A DNA stretch of 64,000 bases, taken from Steroidobacter gossypii (GTDB lineage: Bacteria > Pseudomonadota > Gammaproteobacteria > Steroidobacterales > Steroidobacteraceae). Of the stretch, positions 19,191-28,515 are shown piece after piece. How positions within the stretch are numbered: position 1 is the first letter of the stretch; each line of letters starts with the position of its first letter. The position numbers and the translations under genes were made by a program. The notes under the pieces were generated by a model. The model did no database searches. It was not told the DNA's origin and saw nothing but the letters and a program-made list of their open reading frames with translations. The stretch lies in assembly GCF_016801985.1 (NCBI RefSeq), contig NZ_JAEVLS010000003.1, positions 372,001-436,000 of the forward strand. Direction: 5' to 3'.

Positions 19191-20066
19191 ATGGCCTGTA
19201 TCGTTCGCTTGAATGGTGGGTTGGGCAACCAGCTATTTCAATATGCCGTGGGGCGAGCCGTAGCTCACAAGTACGGCTGCGAGCTGCTGCTCGATGCCAC
19301 GTTATTGAACACTCGTCACGCCTCCATCACGCCGAGAAGCTACGAGCTGACGCCTTTCAAAACCGTCGCTCGGCTGATGAGCGCGGAAGAGTCTGTTCGT
19401 GCGGGGCTGCCGACGACGCGTTGGGATCGTTGGCTTGCGCGGTGTGGCGTACGGCTGCGAGGGCGCAAGTACCTCATCGAGCGGGGACCGGGCTACCAGC
19501 CGGCAGCGCTGGAGTCAGGCGGCTCCCTGCTATTGGAAGGTTTCTGGCAATCGGAGCGCTATTTTTCTCACATCAGGGAATTGCTGCTCGAGGAGATTTC
19601 GACGGTCGATTCTGCACAACTCGCTCGAGCCAGCGAGCAGGTACAGGCAGAACAATCGGTCAGCCTGCACATCCGTCGCGGCGACTATGTCTCGAATCCC
19701 GCAGCTCACGCGTTTCATGGTGTGTGCTCCACTGCCTATTACCAGGCCGGGATGGCTTTGCTCGAGCAGCGCGTGAGCCGACCCAGGTACTTTGTATTCA
19801 CCGACGATCCCCAGTGGGTCGCCGACAACCGGGCGTTGTTCGGGCGGGATCTCACCATTGTTTCTGGAGCGATGCAGTTGCAGCCCCACGAGGAAATGGT
19901 GCTGATGAGCCGCTGCCGGCACAATGTCATCGCCAACAGCTCGTTCAGCTGGTGGGGCGCCTGGTTGAACCGCAATCCGGATGCCTGCGTGATCGCGCCC
20001 GCCGAGTGGTTTCGCCACGCACCCGATAGGGATGTGGTGCCGACGCGCTGGCAGAGGGTGGGATGA
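19191..20066 (+). CDS. Alpha-1,2-fucosyltransferase, GT11 family
   Basis: Transfers fucose from GDP-L-fucose; 291 aa, standard for bacterial GT11. Visible motifs: N-terminal VRLNGGLGNQLFQYAVGRA, the GDP-fucose binding HIRRGDY at residues 160-166, YFVFTDDPQWV, and the C-terminal NSSFSWWGAWLN. The GDP-fucose donor is made by Gmd/Fcl at 11732-13777. The stop overlaps the next glycosyltransferase start (ATGA), so translation is coupled. The linkage is inferred from family and not provable here. Confidence 0.93.
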   Translation: MACIVRLNGGLGNQLFQYAVGRAVAHKYGCELLLDATLLNTRHASITPRSYELTPFKTVARLMSAEESVRAGLPTTRWDRWLARCGVRLRGRKYLIERGPGYQPAALESGGSLLLEGFWQSERYFSHIRELLLEEISTVDSAQLARASEQVQAEQSVSLHIRRGDYVSNPAAHAFHGVCSTAYYQAGMALLEQRVSRPRYFVFTDDPQWVADNRALFGRDLTIVSGAMQLQPHEEMVLMSRCRHNVIANSSFSWWGAWLNRNPDACVIAPAEWFRHAPDRDVVPTRWQRVG

Positions 20067-20968
20067 GCTCGCCGACCGTGGCGGTAGTCATTCCTGCCTA
20101 CAACAGGCCGGACGACCTGCTGCGCGCGTTGCAAAGCGTCGCCGCGCAATCGCGGCCGGCCAACGAGGTTGTGGTCTGCGACGACGGCTCGAAAGAGGAT
20201 CTGTCCGCGGTCATTGCCGCCTTCGAGTCCCGGTTGCCGCTTCGGTGCGTGCGTATCCCGAACTCCGGTGGCCCGGCACGGCCTCGTAACGTCGCGGTCG
20301 AGCACACCAGCAGCGATTGGATTGCGCTGCTCGATGCGGACGACTGGTGGGAGCCCAGCAAACTCGCTGCCGTTTATCCAGCACTCGAACGCTCGGAGGT
20401 CGTCTACCATAAGCTGCGGAGCGTGTGCGACGAGCGAGGCTATGGGGTGCACCGGCGCGTCATCGGATGGAATACGCTGTCAGCGCGAGCCGCCTTGTAC
20501 GACCTGCTGACCATCGGCAACCCGATCCCGGCTTCCTCGGCGCTGGTGCGGCGGGAGTTATATGGGAGGGTGGGGGGCATGCAGCATAGTCCCGCCACGG
20601 TCGAGGACTTCGACTTCTGGGCCAAGGTGGCGCTGCACGGGGCACGCTTCGAATTCGTGGATCGGATCCTGGGACATTATCAAATCACGCCCAACAGCCG
20701 GAGCTCGACTTTCCTGAGCCACGCCGGCTATTTCCAGGAGATGTTCGCGAGGTACGAGCCGCATTTCGATCCTGCGCAAATAAAGGCCGTCGTGGCGTTC
20801 AAGCATTACCTGGTCGGCATTCAATACATGCATGGCAGTGAATGGGTACAAGCCAGAGCGCACCTGGAGCGGGCTGCGGATCTGCGGCTCGCCCGCCAGC
20901 GGATCAGCCGACTCGCCAAGCTGCTGCGGGTGAGTCTCCGCATGATGCGCGCCGGAGCGCCGCGATGA
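20063..20968 (+). CDS. Glycosyltransferase family 2
   Basis: GT-A fold inverting transferase of 301 aa building the repeat unit on the cytoplasmic side. Motifs: VAVVIPAYNRPDDLLRAL, VVVCDDGSKEDLS, NSGGPARPRNVAVEH, the metal-binding DXD region ALLDADDWWEP, and TVEDFDFWAKVAL as the catalytic-base segment. Overlaps by 4 bp both with the preceding fucosyltransferase and with the following polymerase gene. Donor and acceptor are unknown. Confidence 0.9.
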   Translation: MSSPTVAVVIPAYNRPDDLLRALQSVAAQSRPANEVVVCDDGSKEDLSAVIAAFESRLPLRCVRIPNSGGPARPRNVAVEHTSSDWIALLDADDWWEPSKLAAVYPALERSEVVYHKLRSVCDERGYGVHRRVIGWNTLSARAALYDLLTIGNPIPASSALVRRELYGRVGGMQHSPATVEDFDFWAKVALHGARFEFVDRILGHYQITPNSRSSTFLSHAGYFQEMFARYEPHFDPAQIKAVVAFKHYLVGIQYMHGSEWVQARAHLERAADLRLARQRISRLAKLLRVSLRMMRAGAPR

Positions 20969-22341
20969 ACTCGTCACTGGCGTCGATCCTCGAGTCGATC
21001 AAGCTCAGGTTGAGCCCGGCTGTCGCCATGCTGCTGCTGGCCGCTTACCTGCTGTGCCTCGCGCCGTTTCTTTCCGATCAGTGGCTGTCGGGTTCGCTGT
21101 GGGTGGCGGTGCTCATCGCGATCCTGATCGCCGGCGGGCTGCTGCTGCGAATATACAGGCGCAGCGGCCCGATTCTGTGCGTGCTGATCTTCATGTTCAC
21201 CTACTATCTCGCACCGCTGCCGTACTTCCTGTGGGACATCCCCATCGTTCCCTACCTGGACAATGTGTCCACCGTATATTTCCTGCGCACCTGGGCGGTG
21301 ATGGCCGTTTTCCTGGTCTGGCTCGCGCTGTTTTCCGCGCTGACTCAGCAGGAACAGCCCGTCGGCAGCGTGGCGTTGCCGGCGCCCAGCTTGATCCGGG
21401 TCCGCAGTATCGGCACGTTCGGCACGTTGTATTGGTTCGTCGTGGCGGCGTTCATCGTGCTCACATTCCGAGGCGAGGCGATCGTCAACGTGAGCGGCCA
21501 GGACAATTACGACATCTATATCAGTAATCTCAAGTCGCAAAGTGGCGCGCTCGAGTACTTTCTGGTGCTGATCGTCATCGGCCGTGTCATTTCCGTGACC
21601 TGGTTTCAGCGGGCCTGCTATGCCGCCTGCATTGGCTACTACTTCTATTTCTGCTTCACGCGCGGTTACCGCGTGCAGCTGCTCGAGATGACGCTGCTCG
21701 TTACGGCTCTGCACTTCGCGCATTGGATGTCTTTTCGTAACGTATTGCTGGGTTCGATCGTCGGCTTCATGCTGCTGCAGGCGTTGGGCTTCATGAAATC
21801 GGGCGCCTCGGATCTGCAGAGCCTGTTCACCGTGATGGCGGGAGACCAGGTGCGCTCCAATCAGACCGAGGTGTTCTATACCAGCAACAACGTGTTGAAC
21901 GCGGTGTTCGACGGGCAGATCCCGTGGTTCGAGCGCGCCACATCGCTGTGGCTGGCTATGCTGGCAAGCTTTCTGCCGGGCAACTGGCTGCCCGAGAACT
22001 GGCACAGCACTCTGGCCGCCCAGGACTTGACGCAACTGCCCGGTGGCGGCGGCGGCTTCATCGCCGGCCACTATTATTTCTGGGGCGGGCATTTCGGCGT
22101 GATGATCGCCGGATTGCTGATCGCATGTTTGTTTCGTTTGTATGAGCGAGCTCGCTCGCAGCGCATGATGCTACTGTCCATCCTGCTGCTCGCAACCTGC
22201 CCGCGCTGGGTTGCGTACGAGCCGATTGCGATGTTTTTCCGGCTCGGTCTGTATTTCATGATCGCTCACGAGGTCATGCGCTTCATCCCAGGGACCTGGC
22301 GCAAAGGCAAGCAGGTCGTGCCAGCGACCAGTGGCGCATGA
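20965..22341 (+). CDS. O-antigen polymerase-like membrane protein (Wzy)
   Basis: Polytopic membrane protein of 458 aa with about 11-12 hydrophobic segments and a long hydrophilic periplasmic loop around residues 280-370. This is the typical Wzy architecture, and it is expected to join repeat units at the reducing end. No sequence motif is diagnostic, as is normal for Wzy; the call rests on topology and on its place between glycosyltransferases in a cluster that has Wzx and Wzz. ATG 20965 overlaps the upstream stop (ATGA). Confidence 0.78.
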   Translation: MNSSLASILESIKLRLSPAVAMLLLAAYLLCLAPFLSDQWLSGSLWVAVLIAILIAGGLLLRIYRRSGPILCVLIFMFTYYLAPLPYFLWDIPIVPYLDNVSTVYFLRTWAVMAVFLVWLALFSALTQQEQPVGSVALPAPSLIRVRSIGTFGTLYWFVVAAFIVLTFRGEAIVNVSGQDNYDIYISNLKSQSGALEYFLVLIVIGRVISVTWFQRACYAACIGYYFYFCFTRGYRVQLLEMTLLVTALHFAHWMSFRNVLLGSIVGFMLLQALGFMKSGASDLQSLFTVMAGDQVRSNQTEVFYTSNNVLNAVFDGQIPWFERATSLWLAMLASFLPGNWLPENWHSTLAAQDLTQLPGGGGGFIAGHYYFWGGHFGVMIAGLLIACLFRLYERARSQRMMLLSILLLATCPRWVAYEPIAMFFRLGLYFMIAHEVMRFIPGTWRKGKQVVPATSGA

Positions 22342-23363
22342 AGTTCTGCTTCTATAGCACGGCGGCGACATTCGGCGGCGGAGAGCGATACCTCGCGCTG
22401 CTGATCCCGGAATTGCGCAGGCGTGGGCACGAAGTGGAGCTGGTGACGCTGAAGCACGGCGCACCCGAGGAACTACGCAGCTTGCAGCTGCCGGTCTCGC
22501 ATTCTGCGGGCCCGGTGATTCGCGTATTCAATGGCGCTGGCACGCTGTTTCGATGGGGACTGCGCCCGGGCATGCAGGGGCCGTCGATCATGGTGCATCA
22601 CAGCTCGATCGGTGACGATCAAACGATCGCCATCAAGCGCTGGTTGCGTCCACTATTGCTGAAGTTGTTCCTGTTGCGTGTGGATCTGCTCGTGCGAGTG
22701 TGCCGCTCCAGCCTGCCCGACGGATTTACTTCCCGTCCGATTGTCACCGTGTACAACGGAGTTGCGCCCATCGAGCACGCGCAACCCACGCCGCGCCACG
22801 CCGGCGCACGCTTCAATCTGGCCATGGTCGGTACGGTCAACGAGAACAAGAACCAGCGCGCGGCTATCGATCTGTTGGCGCGCTTGCCCGATCTGTTTCA
22901 TCTAAAGATCGTGGGTGACGGTCCGGCAGCGTCGGAGCTGAAAGTTCATGCCCAGCGGCTGGGGCTCGACCAGCGCATCACCTGGACGGGGTTCACCCGT
23001 GATCCGGCGCGCGAGTTGCACGATTGTCACGCGTTGCTCATGCTCTCGCGCAACGAGGCGCTGCCGTTTGCGGCGCTGGAATGCATGGCGTTGGCGATCC
23101 CCGTTGTCTGCTACGCGGTCGGCGGTTTGACTGAGCTGGTGATCGACGGACACAACGGTGCGCTGGTGCCGAAAGGCAACCTGGACGAAATTCGCGCCAG
23201 GCTGCTGCAGCTCGCTGATGACGACGCAAGCCGCCTGGCGCTGGCCCGAAACGCGTTGACGACGATACGCGGGCGTTTCAGCGTGGATACGATGACGACG
23301 CATTTCATCGAGGCTGCCGAGCGGACTGCCCGAAGCGGCCGCGGACCGGATCTTCTCTTGTAA
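22338..23363 (+). CDS. Glycosyltransferase family 4
   Basis: GT-B fold retaining transferase, 341 aa. The N-terminal acceptor domain starts FYSTAATFGGGERYLALLIPEL. The C-terminal donor domain contains MVGTVNENKNQRAAIDLLARL, IVGDGPAASELK, and the EALPFAALECMALAIPVVCYAVGGLTEL-type E-x7-E motif. Its start overlaps the stop of the Wzy gene by 4 bp (ATGA), completing a tightly coupled four-gene run from 19191. Donor sugar not predictable. Confidence 0.9.
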   Translation: MKFCFYSTAATFGGGERYLALLIPELRRRGHEVELVTLKHGAPEELRSLQLPVSHSAGPVIRVFNGAGTLFRWGLRPGMQGPSIMVHHSSIGDDQTIAIKRWLRPLLLKLFLLRVDLLVRVCRSSLPDGFTSRPIVTVYNGVAPIEHAQPTPRHAGARFNLAMVGTVNENKNQRAAIDLLARLPDLFHLKIVGDGPAASELKVHAQRLGLDQRITWTGFTRDPARELHDCHALLMLSRNEALPFAALECMALAIPVVCYAVGGLTELVIDGHNGALVPKGNLDEIRARLLQLADDDASRLALARNALTTIRGRFSVDTMTTHFIEAAERTARSGRGPDLLL

Positions 23364-23373
23364 ACAGACAGCC

Positions 23374-24129
23374 ATGAGCTCAAGTCCCCCCTCATTTTTT
23401 TTCAAGCTGCTTCATCGACTGGAGAGAGCGGCCGCCCATGCTCAAGGCAAGGGGTATGGAACGGCGACTATCCAGCAAGAAGTCAAGTTGCTGCAAAGCT
23501 TTCTCACGGCCGAGCCGAAACTGGCCGTCGACATCGGTGGCAACGTCGGCAGCTATACCGCCGAGCTCAGAAGGCGCAATCCGAATCTGGAGATCCACAC
23601 ATTCGAACCCTCGGCGACCAACCTGAGAAAACTGGCCGAGCGATTCAAACATGATCCGCTGGTCACGCTGATTCCGCTGGCGGTCTCCGATCGTTCCGGG
23701 GACGCCGTGCTGTTTTCGAACGAGCCTGGCTCCGGTTTGGGAAGTTTGACTCAACGCAAACTGGACCACCTCAATATTCCATTCGACACCACAGAAACGA
23801 TCCAGACGATTCGTTTCGAGGATTACTGGCGCAATCGCCTCGACAGTCGAGCACTGGATCTGGTGAAGATCGATATCGAAGGGCATGAGCTGGCTGCTCT
23901 CAACGGTTTTGGATCCGCCATCGAGGCGGTCAAGGTGCTGCAGTTCGAGTTCGGCGGCTGCAATATCGATACGCGCACGTACTTCCAGGATTTCTGGTAT
24001 TTCTTCAAGGATCGCGGCTTCGCGATCTATCGAATCACGCCATTCGGGGCGGAGTCGATTTCCGGATACCGTGAGCTCGATGAGTTTTTTTCCACGACCA
24101 ACTACATCGCCGTAAAAGCTGCCCGATGA
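23374..24129 (+). CDS. FkbM family methyltransferase (first copy)
   Basis: Cytoplasmic SAM-dependent methyltransferase of 251 aa, probably O-methylating a sugar of the repeat unit. The FkbM signature is seen as AVDIGGNVGSYTAEL (motif I), IHTFEPSATNLRKL, and LVKIDIEGHELAALNGFG, followed by VLQFEFGG. It begins 10 bp after the GT4 gene and likely belongs to the same operon. Another FkbM member lies at 24979. Confidence 0.88.
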   Translation: MSSSPPSFFFKLLHRLERAAAHAQGKGYGTATIQQEVKLLQSFLTAEPKLAVDIGGNVGSYTAELRRRNPNLEIHTFEPSATNLRKLAERFKHDPLVTLIPLAVSDRSGDAVLFSNEPGSGLGSLTQRKLDHLNIPFDTTETIQTIRFEDYWRNRLDSRALDLVKIDIEGHELAALNGFGSAIEAVKVLQFEFGGCNIDTRTYFQDFWYFFKDRGFAIYRITPFGAESISGYRELDEFFSTTNYIAVKAAR

Positions 24130-24214
24130 CTCCGACAGGCGACTGAGCCGGGGCGGCGTGGCGTCGCAGGACCGCCGCATGTAGAATCGCGCCCGCTATG
24201 GCGAACAAGGCATC

Positions 24215-24826
24215 ATGAAAGATTTCATTCGCACCTCCGCGTACCGCATTCGGAATCGCCTGGTGTCGTACTCGGATTGGCGCAGGCGGGGGTACGCGGC
24301 GCCCAGTCCGCATCACATCAAGCAGGCCTGCGTGATCAGAAATGGTTTCCCCAACGCAACCTGGGTCGAGACCGGCACCTACTTGGGCGACACCACCCGG
24401 TTGCTGTCCAAGCATGGCTCCAAGGTCTACAGCATCGAGCCCGAGCCCACCTTGTTCGCGAATGCCAAGCGGCGTTTCAGCAATGTCGCCAATGTCGAAA
24501 TCATCAACGGCACGAGCGAAAGTGTTTTCCCGAGCCTGCTGCCAACCATCAGCGGCGACGTGAATTTCTGGCTGGACGGTCATTACTCCGGTGGCATCAC
24601 GTTTCAGGGGACGCAGACCACCCCGATCGTGGAGGAGCTGAAGGTCATCGCCGAGAACCGCGGGCGATTTGGAAAGTTGTGCGTGCAGGTGGATGACATC
24701 CGACTGTTCAATCCCGACTTGCCCGAAGGCGCCGGCTACCCTCCGGTGGACATTCTGGTGCAGTGGGCGAATGAGCAAAAGCTCGGTTGGCACATCGAGC
24801 ACGACATCTTCGTCGCGAGGGGCTAG
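24215..24826 (+). CDS. Putative SAM-dependent methyltransferase, sugar-modifying
   Basis: A 203-aa protein with a short methyltransferase-like core: WVETGTYLGDTTRLLSKHG as motif I, VYSIEPEPTLFANAKRRF, and NFWLDGHYSGG carrying an acidic motif. These elements resemble small class I methyltransferases found in polysaccharide clusters, sometimes annotated hypothetical. It sits between two FkbM genes. The target is unknown; assignment to methyltransferases is moderately secure, the role in glycan decoration is inferred from position. Confidence 0.7.
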   Translation: MKDFIRTSAYRIRNRLVSYSDWRRRGYAAPSPHHIKQACVIRNGFPNATWVETGTYLGDTTRLLSKHGSKVYSIEPEPTLFANAKRRFSNVANVEIINGTSESVFPSLLPTISGDVNFWLDGHYSGGITFQGTQTTPIVEELKVIAENRGRFGKLCVQVDDIRLFNPDLPEGAGYPPVDILVQWANEQKLGWHIEHDIFVARG

Positions 24827-24978
24827 ATAGCGTGCGCTAGCCGAGCTCTCTATCGCCGACTTCCGGCCCAGTTATCAGTTCGAGGCAAGCGCCCCCGAAT
24901 GTGCGAAAGAAACGTCAAGTCATGCGACGCGGGCGCGTCGCAGCCAGCGTAGCTCTCATAACAACCACTGGGACCAGG

Positions 24979-25731
24979 ATGCGCTCCATTACAAGAATTC
25001 TCGGCGCCGTCACCAAGCCGCAGCACTATGTGTCGCTCGCCAATTCTCATATCTATGGCGATTGGCGCGAGTTTTTCGTCAAGCGCTACGTTCTCGGGAG
25101 GGGCGACTACCCATACTCATGCCGCATACGCACTCCGACCGGCCCTGTGGCGTTGACGTTGTACCAGCACGAGGATTGCTTCACGGTTCAGGAGATTTTC
25201 GGGCTGGAGTGCTACCGTGCCGACGACGCTCGGGTCGTGGTCGATTTCGGAGCAAACATCGGCGTCAGCGCCGCCTATTTCCTGACGCGTCGTGCCGATG
25301 CCCGTGTGTATTGTTTCGAGCCGCTGGCGACAAACATCGAGCGTTTCCGTCGCAACCTCGCGGCGTTCGACGGCCGCTGGACTCTGACCGAAGCGGCTGT
25401 AGCCGCCGACGCCGGCACGATCAGCTTTCACGTCGAGCCCACGGGCCGCTACAGCGGCGTGGAGTGCCAGGACGGGGAGTTGCGGCAGTTCCCGTGCGTA
25501 TCGGCGGAGGCGGTGCTAAGCGACGTCATCGATCGCCATGGAACGATCGATCTCCTGAAGATCGACATCGAAGGCGCGGAGGCGCTGTTCATGCGGGCCC
25601 TATCGCCACGTGTGCTGGCGAACATCCGTCGCATCTATATCGAAGGTCAGCAGACGTTTGCCCTGCAGGGCTTCCAGCTGAGTCTTACGGTGAGTGGCGT
25701 GCACTGCTACTCGGCTGCATCGTCGCGATAG
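24979..25731 (+). CDS. FkbM family methyltransferase (second copy)
   Basis: FkbM-type methyltransferase of about 250 aa. VVVDFGANIGVSAAYFLTRR is motif I, VYCFEPLATNIERFRRNL follows, and LLKIDIEGAEALFMRAL is the FkbM core. The start is uncertain: ATG 24979 gives the conventional length, ATG 24922 or GTG 24901 would add 19 or 26 residues, and none has a strong ribosome site. The last gene of the plus-strand run before the two convergent glycosyltransferases. Confidence 0.82.
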   Translation: MRSITRILGAVTKPQHYVSLANSHIYGDWREFFVKRYVLGRGDYPYSCRIRTPTGPVALTLYQHEDCFTVQEIFGLECYRADDARVVVDFGANIGVSAAYFLTRRADARVYCFEPLATNIERFRRNLAAFDGRWTLTEAAVAADAGTISFHVEPTGRYSGVECQDGELRQFPCVSAEAVLSDVIDRHGTIDLLKIDIEGAEALFMRALSPRVLANIRRIYIEGQQTFALQGFQLSLTVSGVHCYSAASSR

Positions 25732-25739
25732 CCGCGGTC

Positions 25740-26921
25740 CTACAATGTCTCGATGCGTTCGATCAGCGGCGCCAGTTTCGCGGGCCATGAATGGTTTTCC
25801 CGAGCGTAATCGAATCCTGCGCGGCCGATCTGAGAGGCGAGTGTCTGATCATTCCAGAGTTTGGAGAACTGCGCGGCATATTGCTCGGGTGTGTCGGCCA
25901 ACAGGATGTCGCGGCCCGGATGGGCGGCCAATCCCTCCAATCCGATCGATGAGCTGACCACCGGCAGCCCGAGCGCCATATACTCGAGAATCTTGTTCTG
26001 GATGCCGGCGCCGACCCGGATCGGTGCGACCCCGGCACGGGCTTGCCCGACCGCGGCTGCGACGTCCCCGACATTCGCGCAAACCTCGGTGTCAGGGTAG
26101 CTGCGCAGGCGCGCGGCATGTTTGCCAGAAATGCGGCCGATGATGCGAAACCGGCAATCGATGGACTTGCGAATCACCGGCATGACGCGTTCGGCAAAGT
26201 AGGTGCAGGCATCCAGGTTTTGCACGGACGCCATGTTGCCGATGAACACGATGACGGGTTCGCTCTGACGGCGGTCCTGAAACGGCATGGCGTCCAGGTT
26301 GACGCCGTTGGAGCACACCAGGACATGAGCGCGATGGGTGCCATTCAGCAGAAAATCGCGATCCGTGTCCGCCACCAGGGTGACCAGGTCGAATTCGTTC
26401 ATGACCTCGCGTTCGTATTCGAGCAGGCGTGATGCTTCGACCGCATAGATCGATGCCCGCAGGTGCCGTGCCTTGGACAAGGAGCGCGCGCGTTGGTAGT
26501 TCATCGAAATGGCGTCGGTCATCTCCAGAATTGTTGGAATCCTGGCCTGGCGCACATAGTGGCCAGTGCGAATCAGATGAGCGAGACAGCAGTCGAACTC
26601 GGGCAGTAACTGCAGGATGCGTTGCCGGAACGCTGTCGATCGGTAGTAGGCGACCTGCAGCGGCACGCGGGTGGGCAACGCGCTCATCACGTTGAGAAAG
26701 GAGCGCCATTTGGGCAGGTGGAAACGCTCGATACGAGTGAAGATGCCGTCGGTCGGCAGCGCGGCGTCCATTTCTTCGCGAGTCTCGCAAAGCGACAGCA
26801 GCGTCAACTCGTGACGCTGGGCCAATTGTCGGCAGATCTCGTAAATCCGCAGGCGATCGCCACCGATGACCGGATAGGGATATCGAGGTGTGAGCACCAG
26901 GATGCGTTTACGAGCCCTCAT
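25740..26921 (-). CDS. Glycosyltransferase family 4 (sugar transferase of PEP-CTERM/EpsH-type)
   Basis: GT-B transferase of 393 aa. N-terminus KRILVLTPRYPYPVIGGDRLRIYEICRQLA, middle IVFIGNMASVQNLDACTYF, C-terminal donor site APIRVGAGIQNKILEYMALGLPVVSS. This pattern resembles the glycosyltransferases associated with exosortase-linked polysaccharide clusters. The ATG at 26921 overlaps the stop of the upstream minus-strand gene (ATGA), so the two are coupled. It ends 9 bp from the convergent FkbM gene with no obvious terminator between. Donor and acceptor unknown. Confidence 0.87.
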   Translation of the reverse strand: MRARKRILVLTPRYPYPVIGGDRLRIYEICRQLAQRHELTLLSLCETREEMDAALPTDGIFTRIERFHLPKWRSFLNVMSALPTRVPLQVAYYRSTAFRQRILQLLPEFDCCLAHLIRTGHYVRQARIPTILEMTDAISMNYQRARSLSKARHLRASIYAVEASRLLEYEREVMNEFDLVTLVADTDRDFLLNGTHRAHVLVCSNGVNLDAMPFQDRRQSEPVIVFIGNMASVQNLDACTYFAERVMPVIRKSIDCRFRIIGRISGKHAARLRSYPDTEVCANVGDVAAAVGQARAGVAPIRVGAGIQNKILEYMALGLPVVSSSIGLEGLAAHPGRDILLADTPEQYAAQFSKLWNDQTLASQIGRAGFDYARENHSWPAKLAPLIERIETL

Positions 26922-27997
26922 AGGGTACGCCAGAACTCTCTGATCTCGTTGGTGACAGCGCTGCGTCGGTATCGTTGGGCGCGCTGCAATCCAGCCAGCG
27001 CCGCCGCTTGCAGCTTCGACTCGTCGCCCAGCGCGAGCTGCAGCGTCGCACTCATTTGCTCCGCGTTCGCAGGATCGAACAGCCAACCCGTGCCGTCGAC
27101 CACCTCGGGTAACGAACTGCTGTTGCTGCAGGCGACCGGCGTCCCGCTCGCCATTGCTTCCAGCACGGGAATGCCAAAACCCTCGATCAGCGAAGGGAAC
27201 ACGAAGAGTCGCGCGCGTTGGTACAACTCACGCAGCGCTGTCGCTTCCAGGAACCGCTCGAACACCACGCTGGAAGCGATGTTCAGGTGTGCGGCGAGGC
27301 TTTTGAACGCGGCTTGTTGAGATGCTTTGACGCCGACGATTCGCAACGTCAACGCGCTATCTGGCGCGGCCGAACGCAGCTGGGCGAACGCTCGCAGCAG
27401 GGTGCTCAGGTTCTTGTGTGGTGCTTCGCCAGAGACGGTCAATAAATATTCCGCTCGCTGCGAAGCCGGCAGCGGTGCGCCGATGAACCATTCATCCGAC
27501 AGGCTGTTGGGGATGACCTGCACTCGATCCCTGGGCAATCCGAAGCGCTCGCATATTTCTTTACGGCTGAACTCGGACACCGTGATCAGCCGGTGCGCGG
27601 ACCGGGCGACCCGGGGGACGTTCCACCGCCGATAGATGCGGCCGAGCGTCTGGTAGATGGACGTGGAGCGGGGCACGCGGCGCCAGCTTTCCAGATAGAT
27701 CAAGTCGTGCACAACCAGTACCAAGCGCACACCGGGCGGCAGATGAATCGGGGCAGTGTTGTAGGGACACACGAGCTGTGTCACGTTGAACTGGCGGCAC
27801 AGTCCGGGCAGCACGCTTTGCTCCCAGTATGGGAAGAACCCCCAGCCCCTGCGCACCGTATCGGGGCCGCTCTCGGGGAAATTGCCTGGCAGCAGCTTGA
27901 CGATGCTGCGGTCGGCGGACTCGACGAGGGCGTTAGCGTAGTGCCCCATCCCGCGGAACTCCCCGATCATCCAGCGGGCATCGATTGCAACGGTCAT
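26918..27997 (-). CDS. Glycosyltransferase family 4
   Basis: GT-B transferase of 359 aa. Features: VAIDARWMIGEFRGMGHYANALV at the N-terminus, LVLVVHDLIYLESW, HRLITVSEFSRKEICERF, TVSGEAPHKNLSTLLRAF, and the donor-site FVFPSLIEGFGIPVLEAMASGTPVACSNSSSLPEV with the E-x7-E motif. It is mannosyltransferase-like in overall pattern, which would fit the GDP-mannose genes in the window, but that is inference. Starts at ATG 27997 at the divergent intergenic region toward rfbB. Confidence 0.88.
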   Translation of the reverse strand: MTVAIDARWMIGEFRGMGHYANALVESADRSIVKLLPGNFPESGPDTVRRGWGFFPYWEQSVLPGLCRQFNVTQLVCPYNTAPIHLPPGVRLVLVVHDLIYLESWRRVPRSTSIYQTLGRIYRRWNVPRVARSAHRLITVSEFSRKEICERFGLPRDRVQVIPNSLSDEWFIGAPLPASQRAEYLLTVSGEAPHKNLSTLLRAFAQLRSAAPDSALTLRIVGVKASQQAAFKSLAAHLNIASSVVFERFLEATALRELYQRARLFVFPSLIEGFGIPVLEAMASGTPVACSNSSSLPEVVDGTGWLFDPANAEQMSATLQLALGDESKLQAAALAGLQRAQRYRRSAVTNEIREFWRTL

Positions 27998-28515
27998 TCG
28001 GCGCGCCCGTGCATCTTGCGCGAAGAGAAGTAACGCACCTAGTGAATCACTCGAAGCCCGTATATTGATCGTTTGGGAGCGGGGCGCCGGTGGCCGCGAG
28101 TTGTCGGATCCGATGGCTGGTTGCCAGCTGACGTAGATCCAATGTTGGCGCTCTTGACGCAAAATTATGCAGGCCGTCCCCTGAATGTGCAACTCAGCGG
28201 GCTATGGGCAAAGCAAGGCGTGCTCGCCGATCAGGTTTGGCCCACCGACCGGTGCTGGCTCTCAGGCCGCCTGCATTTCACCCATCCCGGAGTTCGCAAG
28301 CTGGTACGATTTGCGGTTGAGATTTGTCACGAACAAGCGCGCTTTAGATTCGATTCAGTACGTCGCCAGCATGCCCATGTCTATCGAACGATACCCGACC
28401 CGGCGCCTCGTCCTTCATGCAACGAGCTGGATACGCGAGACCCGCTCGAGCAGCCGGGCTTGCAGCCAGTGCATCGGCGGACGAACCTGCGAAAGGTTCT
28501 GAAGGAGTTGGCCGC
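27998..28515. other. Divergent intergenic region
   Basis: 518 bp between the minus-strand glycosyltransferase pair and rfbB. An open frame can be drawn through the right half, but it has no ribosome site or family resemblance. The region presumably carries promoters for both directions; I could not fix a convincing -35/-10 pair. The only clear element is an AAGGAG at 28502-28507, the ribosome site for the rfbB TTG start. Confidence 0.5.
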
